A stretch of 64,000 nt of DNA from Cupriavidus necator. Its GTDB lineage: Bacteria > Pseudomonadota > Gammaproteobacteria > Burkholderiales > Burkholderiaceae. Every line of letters starts with the position of its first letter. Within the stretch, counting starts at the first letter, position 1. The position numbers and the translations under genes are program-made. The stretch spans positions 186,001 through 250,000 of the forward strand of contig CP074381.1 of the NCBI GenBank assembly GCA_022041995.1, given 5' to 3'. The notes below the pieces were generated by a model, which was not told where the DNA came from, made no database searches, and saw only the letters and a program-made list of their open reading frames with translations. Below are positions 27,039 through 33,233 of this stretch, piece by piece.

Positions 27039-27491
27039 TCATCTCTTTGCAATCATGGGCAGGAGAGGGCCGCCCCGCGGCAGTACAACGATCTCCACGG
27101 TCCACGCGTCCATCTTTGCAATGCCAGCAGACGTCTGTCGCTGCAGGGTGTAAATGCCCGATGGCAGCGGGCTTCGGGCGCATGACACATCCATCTTTGC
27201 AATCGATCGACGTCGAAGGTTTCTGGAACGCTGCAGCGTCCGATTGCGCTCAACATACGCAGGATGCGCAGTTCGATAGTGGGACCAGTAGTCTTTGTGG
27301 TGCATAAGCCAGCTGCTTCGCGCTCGGGCTTGGTTGTCGCGATAGTCTGGATCGCCTCGCATGCGCTGCTTTTGCCAGCGGCGCCGACGTTCGCGCTGGC
27401 AGGCGGCGTCCGAGCAATAGCACTGCTTCGGTACCTGGGGACGCGGCAGGAAGGATTGGCCGCAGGCGGCGCACCGTCGCATAGCTTTCAT
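27039..27491 (-). CDS. Small Cys-rich zinc-finger-like protein of the recombinase cassette
   Basis: 150 residues. The start MKAMRRCAACGQSFLPRPQ and the next Cys pair (CYCSDAACQRERRRRW) form a four-Cys zinc site followed by basic helices (YRDNQARARSSW, HYRTAHPAYVERNR). The C-terminal part contains IAKMD twice and a third partial copy. I recall homologous proteins preceding the recombinase/ParB set elsewhere. DNA or RNA binding is likely; the exact role is unknown. Confidence 0.65.
   Translation of the reverse strand: MKAMRRCAACGQSFLPRPQVPKQCYCSDAACQRERRRRWQKQRMRGDPDYRDNQARARSSWLMHHKDYWSHYRTAHPAYVERNRTLQRSRNLRRRSIAKMDVSCARSPLPSGIYTLQRQTSAGIAKMDAWTVEIVVLPRGGPLLPMIAKR
27041..27203. repeat. Three copies of CATCTTTGCAAT inside the zinc-finger gene
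   Basis: Copies lie at 27041-27053 (as ATCTCTTTGCAAT), 27110-27121 and 27191-27203, all in one orientation. On the minus strand they encode the recurring IAKMD peptide or its variant. The repeat may be a protein repeat only, or a binding or recombination site embedded in the gene. Confidence 0.45.
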
Positions 27492-27623
27492 GATTCGCTC
27501 CAGTGAAGGAAACGAGTATGCGGCGAGGTGGCGGGGGCTTATTCAGCAACCGCTGAAAAACTAGCCCAGGGAGAAGGACAGTGCCTAAGAGTTTTCGTTG
27601 AAGGATCGTCCGACGGGTGACAC

Positions 27624-27800
27624 CACTTATTCTGTGATGTCAGTAGGAAATTTCCACTTTTTTTGAAAATAGTGGAAGACGTGCTTCACAGAAAAGATGG
27701 GTAAGTCCATGATTTGTAAGGTGCCGTTTGCCAATTATTTTGTGAGACGACACTTATTGTAGGATCTCAGAAAAGTTGATGTTTTTCACAAATAAGTGAA
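27624..27800. promoter_or_regulatory. Cluster of CAC...GTG dyads upstream of the recombinase cassette
   Basis: This AT-rich gap contains CACTTATTCTGTGA (27624-27637), TTCCAC/GTGGAA (27652-27677), AATTATTTTGTGA (27733-27745), CACTTATTG (27751-27759) and TTCACAAATAAGTGAA (27785-27800). All share CAC/GTG half-sites around an AT-rich centre, and the last is the reverse of the first. Such clustering suggests parS-like, iteron or operator sites for the cassette's own ParB or zinc-finger proteins. That link is inferred. Confidence 0.5.
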
Positions 27801-27863
27801 GCGATCTGGGCTGGTGGGTTGCTGTGGGTTGTCAGATCGACTTCCTTAACATTTCGCACGACT

Positions 27864-27903
27864 GCAGAAAGGCCGCGTCCCTCATGGGGCGCGGCCTTTC
27901 TGC
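27864..27903. terminator. Strong 14-bp hairpin, bidirectional terminator-like
   Basis: GCAGAAAGGCCGCG (27864-27877) pairs perfectly with CGCGGCCTTTCTGC (27890-27903) across a 12-base loop. TTTC within the arm and TTT after it give U-rich ends on both strands. It separates the recombinase cassette from the retron region. Confidence 0.7.
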
Positions 27904-28430
27904 TTTGAAAATCGAAGAACGCGCGGTGCAGGGGTGTGTCAACCCGATTTGGTTTGTGAAGCCTTTTCCCGGCAATAGCCCAGCACCATCGTACGGCTCC
28001 CTCGCTTGGACACCGGGGCCGGGAGAGGTGGCGTACTCATCGATGCTCTGAAGCCATCCATTGGACCCGTCGACAAACTTCAATAGGGCGCGCTGATTAG
28101 TGCAGTGCCGTTGCCGCACTTGTGTCACAGCGGGGGTGAGTGTGGACGGGATATCCCCAACTGCTTCCGAGGCAGCAATGCTGGCTCCCAAAATTGTCGA
28201 TGCCGCTTACTCCTTCGCCGAGCTGACGGCAGACCATAGGTTCTCACGGGGGTGCATAGAAGGTCGTCAACTCCAATGCCACGATATATTCACTACAGCT
28301 AAGGACGCCTTGCGATGCGGATTGCGATAGGCAAGTTGTCCAAATAGTTCAACTCGCAATTTAATTGCAACCCTACCTACGAGGTAGAGAAAAAATAGAT
28401 ACAAATTGATGTTGCGCTTTCCAATCCCCG
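27904..28430. other. Gene-free AT-rich interval before the retron
   Basis: About 530 bp without a convincing gene; the short frames here have no recognisable composition. A small hairpin CTACCT/AGGTAG lies near 28373. Base composition falls toward the retron. Confidence 0.45.
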
Positions 28431-28459
28431 TTCACGGCACTTTGGAATTTCGCTACACT
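28431..28459 (+). promoter_or_regulatory. Predicted sigma70-type promoter of the retron
   Basis: TTCACG (28431-28436) and TACACT (28454-28459) are separated by exactly 17 bases, a good -35/-10 pair. Transcription would begin near 28466, at the first base of the structured region, as expected for a retron non-coding RNA. Confidence 0.4.
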
Positions 28460-28740
28460 TTGCCAATCAGGTGGATGCCTGAGGGTTGAGTTGATGGTGG
28501 TTGCTTAGGTCGAGAGAGATCCTCGCTTATCTGCGAAGGTAAGCGATTACATGTAAATGTAATCACGACCGGGGCGTTGGTGGCGAACGCTTGGGAAACC
28601 GAGATCGCTCCTGGCGCGTACGGGTGCCAATCTGAGGTGTACATCAGGTAGGCGTGAAAGCGTGGGGAGTTGCCGGCGCGGGTTATTTGCTCTCTTTCGT
28701 GACTCGTTTAGGTGTAGGCGGATTTGCTTGCAAATCTATA
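28460..28740 (+). ncRNA. Candidate retron msr-msd RNA region
   Basis: This untranslated stretch sits where retron RNA usually lies and is rich in hairpins. GATTACAT/ATGTAATC with a GTAA loop is at 28545-28564 and CGCTTA/TAAGCG at 28524-28545; both can be enclosed by GGTCG/CGACC (28508-28570). GCGTT/AACGC is at 28574-28590, CTTGG-GAAA-CCGAG at about 28590-28603 and GATTTGC/GCAAATC at 28721-28736. I could not find a convincing long a1/a2 outer pair or fix the branching G, so the limits are approximate. Confidence 0.5.
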
Positions 28741-28759
28741 ACCGAAAACGAGGTATCAC

Positions 28760-28954
28760 ATGACAAATATTGTTGTAAACGTAACCACTATTGTTGTTCA
28801 GAACTCAGTTGTGAGTGGTCGGGAGGCCGCCATTCGCAATGATAAGCCCGCCAGCGTCGGCAACGGCAGAGATTTTTGGCAGAAGTATGAACGGCTGATT
28901 TTCTTTGCTGCTAGTTGTGTATTTCAGCTCGTGCTGAGGTATTACTTCTGGTAA
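28760..28954 (+). CDS. Small one-TM protein between retron RNA and RT, possible effector
   Basis: 64 residues, with ribosome site CGAGGT six bases before the ATG. The N-terminal half is Val/Thr/Asn-rich (MTNIVVNVTTIVVQNSVV). The C-terminus is one hydrophobic segment ending the protein (LIFFAASCVFQLVLRYYFW). It ends 32 bp before the RT start and lies in the slot where many retrons encode their toxic partner. Membrane effectors are known for some retrons, but I do not recognise this family. It could instead be part of the RNA and not translated. Confidence 0.5.
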   Translation: MTNIVVNVTTIVVQNSVVSGREAAIRNDKPASVGNGRDFWQKYERLIFFAASCVFQLVLRYYFW

Positions 28955-28986
28955 TCCCCACTTCTTTCCCCTTTTGGTCTTCTCGT

Positions 28987-30171
28987 ATGGCCACGTACGA
29001 TAAAATATATTACGAGAGCAATCCCATAGGTTCCGTAGCGGCGCTTGCTAAATCTCTAGATGTAGCAGAGTCGCGCTTGCTTCAAGTCGCAGCCGATATT
29101 CAGTCTTTTTACCATATCTTTGAAAAGACGGTAGGTAAAAAAACGCGGCAACTTTGCAACCCAAACGATGAGTTAAAGCGACTTCAAAAGAAAGTCGTCT
29201 CCCGCATCTTTGCGCATCTCGTCTTTCCGCCTTACCTTCACGGTGGAATCAAAGCAGAGGATCCGCGTGATTTCCTGTCAAATGCGGGCGTTCATGTCGG
29301 TGCGCACGTCGCTATTGCGATAGATGTAAAGGATTTCTTTCCTTCCATTTCGGAACAATCGATTGCACAGGCTTTTAAGCTGTTATTTCGCTTTCCCAAA
29401 GAAGTTGCTGAAATCCTGGCAAAGCTAACGACCTTAAATGGCTTCGTACCTCAAGGTGCGCCGACCAGTACCTATTTGTCGAATGTCGTAATGTTTGACA
29501 AAGAATATAGGCTCGTCGCCCGCCTCAGGGCGAAGGGGCTTCGGTATTCCCGTCTGATTGATGACATAACGATAAGCTCCGAGAAGTCAATGATGCCGTC
29601 TGAGATTGATAGGGTGACGACGGATGTCATTAAAATGCTCCGCGCATATAATTTCTACCACCACGAAGCTAAATATAGAATTCTCACGAGAAGCAACCCA
29701 AAGGACCTGATGATGGTCACCGGGCTATGGCTTAATCGAGGGGCTCCGAGGGTAGCAAGGAAGAAGCGAGAGGATATAGCAGCGCACGTGGTGCAACTAA
29801 GTAAGCGAGCGCTAGAAAATCACGCGCGAGAGGATGAATCTTATCATCAGGAATTTCACGCCTTGTCAGGAAAAGTGGCTTTACTCCAACGAGTGGGGCA
29901 TCGGGAAGCGTCTCGGTTGCGCTCAATCTTGAGAGAAATAAAGCCGATCTATGGCGAGCAAGAGTTAAGAAGACTTCGAAAGATTATTCCTGCCTTCTGC
30001 GAGAAGGTCATCGACCGTTCCAAGCTGGGATATATTAAGAAATTTTATAGATTCCAGTATTGTGTTGGAATAGTCAGAAACAGCCATCCAAAGCTTGCGG
30101 CAACTCTGCAGGCGAGTCTAAATAGTGTTAGGCCGACGAAAACCTTGAGGGAGCTTGATGAACATGAATAG
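28987..30171 (+). CDS. Retron-type reverse transcriptase
   Basis: Start taken at 28987 (MATYDKIYYESNPIG), 394 residues; an earlier in-frame ATG at 28915 overlaps the small ORF. RT motifs are IDVKDFFPSI (~112), GFVPQGAPTSTYLSNVV (~152) and the catalytic LIDD in RYSRLIDDITIS (~191). VTGLWLN (~243) is the retron signature VTG. The usual Tyr/Phe of the YxDD box is Leu here, an uncommon change beside intact aspartates. The thumb region continues to ~390. The gene is AT-richer than its surroundings, a sign of separate acquisition. Retron RTs copy the adjacent RNA into msDNA for phage sensing. Confidence 0.9.
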   Translation: MATYDKIYYESNPIGSVAALAKSLDVAESRLLQVAADIQSFYHIFEKTVGKKTRQLCNPNDELKRLQKKVVSRIFAHLVFPPYLHGGIKAEDPRDFLSNAGVHVGAHVAIAIDVKDFFPSISEQSIAQAFKLLFRFPKEVAEILAKLTTLNGFVPQGAPTSTYLSNVVMFDKEYRLVARLRAKGLRYSRLIDDITISSEKSMMPSEIDRVTTDVIKMLRAYNFYHHEAKYRILTRSNPKDLMMVTGLWLNRGAPRVARKKREDIAAHVVQLSKRALENHAREDESYHQEFHALSGKVALLQRVGHREASRLRSILREIKPIYGEQELRRLRKIIPAFCEKVIDRSKLGYIKKFYRFQYCVGIVRNSHPKLAATLQASLNSVRPTKTLRELDEHE

Positions 30172-30189
30172 GAAGGTTGGGCGACTTAA

Positions 30190-30258
30190 GGTATATGATC
30201 CGGTGGCTGGCTCTTCAGCGCTCATAGATAGCAGGCGCTTTTGAGCGAGGTCGCCCAC
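30190..30258 (+). repeat. Diverged copy of the tniQ tail and tniQ-tniQ spacer
   Basis: This stretch aligns with 2211-2273. It can be read as RWLALQR then stop, like the last codons of the short tniQ, followed by the shared ATAGATAGCAG and CTTTTGAGCGAGGTCG. About six substitutions and a three-base gap separate the copies. No other part of tniQ is present, so this is the remnant edge of a related transposon, in the same orientation as the intact module 28 kb away. Confidence 0.75.
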
Positions 30259-30309
30259 CCCGGTTGACAGCGGACAGCGGGCCTCTATCCCACATATACG
30301 GAGGTCGCA

Positions 30310-30639
30310 ATGACTAGCACCACCCCAGCTCCCCAAGAGCCCACCCTCGCCCAAAAGCAAGCCCAACTATCCGAAAACCTGGCCAAAGCCGACCGCGCTC
30401 AGTTCCGCCGCCAAGCCAAAGCCGCCCCGCCCCCACCCAGCAACGCCGTCACCCTTGAGGACCACATCCTCGAAGTCACTGACGACATCCTGCGCGTCAG
30501 CGCCGGCCTTCAGTCCGCCCTGACCTTGCTGGATCTGCAGAGCGACAGCATCCCCGAATGCATCGGCCTCCACGCCCTGCTTTTGCCGCTCAGGCAACAG
30601 CTCATCGAAAGCGCCGACCGCCTGCAGGCACTTATCTGA
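30310..30639 (+). CDS. Hypothetical protein, 109 residues
   Basis: A good ribosome site (GGAGGTCGCAATG) supports the start. The N-terminus is Ala/Gln/Pro-rich and charged. The C-terminal 60 residues are helical (LEDHILEVTDDILRVSAGLQ and a leucine-rich stretch to the end). I do not recognise the family. It follows the tniQ remnant directly and may belong to the element that remnant came from. A GC hairpin, GGCCCGC/GCGGGCC, lies just after the stop. Confidence 0.55.
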   Translation: MTSTTPAPQEPTLAQKQAQLSENLAKADRAQFRRQAKAAPPPPSNAVTLEDHILEVTDDILRVSAGLQSALTLLDLQSDSIPECIGLHALLLPLRQQLIESADRLQALI

Positions 30640-30811
30640 CGAAGGGCAGGCCCGCGCAATGCGGGCCTGAAAGCAAAACGGCGCGGGCCAATTGGTCTCG
30701 CGCCGCTTTGGTAGTGCTGCAAGTTGATGCTTCAATGTCCGTCAAGATCAAGCCGTTGATCACTGAGACCTACTCAGGCAGGTGCATTTCAATTGCGGCG
30801 GAGGCTGCGGC

Positions 30812-31030
30812 CTATCCCTTGTAGCCGTACAAGCCCCCGGCCAAAAGGCGTGCACATGCCCACGTTGCAATCATGCAGAGAATGGCTTCCCACCCTCGTC
30901 CGGTGACCATCAGCCAGCCGGTCCAGAGAAAGCCGGCGAGACCCAGCACCAAAGCGCAAAGGATGCGGGCAAGTGCAATGCGCCAGCGCCATGGGAGCGG
31001 GGCCGTCTTTTTGTCCTCGTGGTCAGTCAT
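30812..31030 (-). CDS. Small two-TM membrane protein, unknown
   Basis: 72 residues, with GAGGG six bases upstream of the start. A short charged N-terminus (MTDHEDKKTAP) is followed by two hydrophobic segments (ALARILCALVLGLAGFLWTG and AILCMIATWACARLLAGGL). No family recognised. Its high-GC codon use resembles the chromosomal genes to its right more than the retron. Confidence 0.5.
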   Translation of the reverse strand: MTDHEDKKTAPLPWRWRIALARILCALVLGLAGFLWTGWLMVTGRGWEAILCMIATWACARLLAGGLYGYKG

Positions 31031-31163
31031 TGCGTCCCTCTCTGCTGGATTGAAGCCCTGTCTTCGAGCACATTCATTTGCGCTGACACAATTAAGCTAT
31101 GTCGTTCTGTTCGCTCCTTCGGTGCGCGTGGACACGTTCGGGGATTCATTCCAAGTAGTGACT

Positions 31164-32052
31164 TCAATGTCCGCCGATTGGACTCAACTCATCCAGCTCC
31201 GCAAGAACGGCATCCGTCAACACAATCTCCCCGCCTTCAGGTTCTCCCTCAAATGCCCCACCGACGAAGTCCCCGGAATCAGCAACACATTCGGCGCCCG
31301 GTGCAGCAACCAGGCCAGCGCCACCTGCATCGCCGTCGCCCCGATCCCTTCCGCCACCTTTGACAACCCCGCCGACTGAATCGGCGTGAACCCGCCAAGC
31401 GGAAAGAACGGCACGAACGCAATCCCCTGCTCCGCCAGTTCATCCACCAGCGCATCATCGCCACGCTGCACCAGGTTGTACTGGTTCTGCACACAGACAA
31501 CCGGCGCAATCTTCTGCGCCTGCGCCACCTGCGCCGATGTCACGTTGCTCAGTCCGATGTGGCGGACCAGCCCCTGCGTTTGCAGCTCGGCCAGCGCAGT
31601 GACTTCCCTTTCGATCGAGCCTTCCGTCGGCGCATGGATATCCCCATGAGCCGCAGGTTGACGACGTCCAGCACCTCCACACCCAGATTGCGCAGGTTGT
31701 CATGGACCGCTTGCCGGATGGCCTCCGGCTCAAGCGCCGGCAGCCATGAGGCGTCTTCGCCGCGGCGGGCGCCTACCTTGGTGACGATCACCAGGTTATC
31801 CGGGTAAGGATGGAGGGCTTCGCGGATGAGCTGGTTGGTGATGTGCGGGCCGTAGAAATCACTCGTATCGATGTGGTTGACGCCGGACGCGACGGCTTCG
31901 CGCAGCACGGCGATGGCTGCGTCACGATCCTTCGGCGGGCCGAACACGCCGGGCCCGGCGAGCTGCATGGCGCCGTAGCCCATGCGGTTCACGGTGCGGC
32001 CGGCAAGCGTGTAGGTGGTGGCTGGGCGGCGAGGTTGGGACGTGGTGGACAT
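31164..32052 (-). pseudogene. Aldo/keto reductase broken by two single-base frameshifts
   Basis: The frame from 32052 gives an NADPH aldo/keto reductase start (RMGYGAMQLAG, DTSDFYGPHITNQLIREAL) but shifts after NLRLMG. The right product resumes in another frame (VTSAQVAQAQKIAPVVCVQ, ending NLKAG) and shifts again before EIVLTDAVLAELDEL. Both breaks need one extra base in a four-base C run of the plus strand (31642-31645 and 31229-31232). Either the gene is dead or the sequence lost a base twice. It is divergent from a LysR gene, the usual regulator arrangement. Confidence 0.8.
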
Positions 32053-32165
32053 GGCGCTCTCCTTGATTCGGTTTGGCTGAACAGGTGGCGCCAGTATGGT
32101 TGGCGTTGCAGTGTTTGATAATCCGGCCTAGATTGAATGGGCTGTTTCAAAATTTGAACAATGGT

Positions 32166-33065
32166 ATGGAATTCAACGATCTGGCCGCGTTCGTGTCGGT
32201 GGCCCGCGCCGGCTGCTTTCGGGATGCGGCGCGGATCAGCGGCGTGTCGGCGTCAAGCCTCAGCATCGCCGTGCGCCGCCTGGAGGCGAAGCTGGGCCTG
32301 CGCCTGCTCAACCGCACCACACGCAGCGTCGCCCCGACCGAAGCGGGGCTGCGCCTGCTCGAGCGGCTCACGCCGCTGTTCAGCGAGATGGAGTCCGCGC
32401 TGGACGTCCTGAACGCCTTCCGTGACAAGCCCTCCGGCACGCTCAGGCTGAATGTGCCATCGAGCGCCGCGTGGACGGTGTTGCCAGCCATCCTCCCGCC
32501 GTTCCTGGAGGCCTACCCCGACATCCGCGTAGAGCTCGTGGTCGAGGATGGATTCGTCGATGTGCTGGCCATCGGCTGCGACGCAGGCATCCGCTACGAG
32601 GAGCGGCTTGAGCAGGACATGGTCGCCGTCCCGATCGGGCCGCGCGTGCAATGCTTCGCGACGGCGGCAACGCCTGGCTATCTCGACCGGCACGGCAGGC
32701 CGGAGCATCCACGCGATTTGTTTTCGCACGTCTGCCTGCGCGGGCAGTTCGCCAGTGGCGCCACGCCACCGTGGGTGTTCGAGCGGGATGGGAAGGCGTT
32801 GCGGCTGGATCCGCCGCACCGGTTGCTGATCCGGCCTGCTGCGTCGATCGACTTGGCGATCAGTACGGCGCTGGCTGGCGTTGGGGTAATCCACATCTTC
32901 GAGGGCAAGCTGAGGCCGTATCTCGAAAGCGGGGCGCTGGAGCCGATTCTTGAGCCTTGGTGGCAGAAGTTCTCAGGGCCGTTTCTTTACTATCCGGGAC
33001 GAAGGCACTTGCCGGCGCCGTTGCGGGCGTTTGTGGACTTCTTGAAGGCGAGCGGAGAGGCATAG
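32166..33065 (+). CDS. LysR-family transcriptional regulator
   Basis: Start chosen at 32166 (MEFNDLAAFVSVARAGCFRD), giving 299 residues, the standard LysR length; the longer frame adds unrelated residues. The winged HTH covers residues ~1-60 (GVSASSLSIAVRRLEAKLG). The substrate domain follows (GTLRLNVPSSAAWTVLPAIL). It is divergent from the aldo/keto reductase with about 110 bp between, so it probably controls that gene. Confidence 0.9.
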   Translation: MEFNDLAAFVSVARAGCFRDAARISGVSASSLSIAVRRLEAKLGLRLLNRTTRSVAPTEAGLRLLERLTPLFSEMESALDVLNAFRDKPSGTLRLNVPSSAAWTVLPAILPPFLEAYPDIRVELVVEDGFVDVLAIGCDAGIRYEERLEQDMVAVPIGPRVQCFATAATPGYLDRHGRPEHPRDLFSHVCLRGQFASGATPPWVFERDGKALRLDPPHRLLIRPAASIDLAISTALAGVGVIHIFEGKLRPYLESGALEPILEPWWQKFSGPFLYYPGRRHLPAPLRAFVDFLKASGEA

Positions 33066-33233
33066 CACGTCCAAAGGCTATCCTCATTCCTTTGCAAGGC
33101 CGCCAACGGCTCTCCCATCTTCCACGTCGCCTGACAGCATGCGAGAGAAGCGCAGGGACTAAGCGCGGGAACTAAGCGCAAGGACGAAGCCCAGACGAGC
33201 CCCCGACCAAGGCACCGAAGGACGCCGCTCGCC

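Larger units (their letters stand above)
23518..27491 (-). mobile_element. Zinc-finger / serine recombinase / double ParB-RepB cassette
   Basis: Four minus-strand genes in tight order: a Cys-rich protein, a large serine recombinase and two ParB/RepB-like proteins, the last three touching or overlapping. I recall the same set recurring in proteobacterial genomes as an integrative unit. A large serine recombinase would integrate it and the ParB pair could aid maintenance. The outer ends (att sites) were not identified. The EAL scrap lies just beyond its downstream end, and a dense cluster of CAC/GTG dyads lies upstream. Confidence 0.6.

Noticed and set aside
28100..28330. 76-residue plus-strand frame before the retron
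   Set aside because: Composition is random-looking, and no ribosome site precedes it.
28460..28740. Exact msr/msd limits and a1/a2 repeats of the retron
   Set aside because: Only a weak 6-bp outer pairing (CTACAC with GTGTAG) was found, one arm of which overlaps the predicted -10 box, so no precise RNA ends are claimed.
30646..30668. GC hairpin after the 109-residue gene as terminator
   Set aside because: The stem GGCCCGC/GCGGGCC is good but no T-tract follows, so it is not listed as a terminator.
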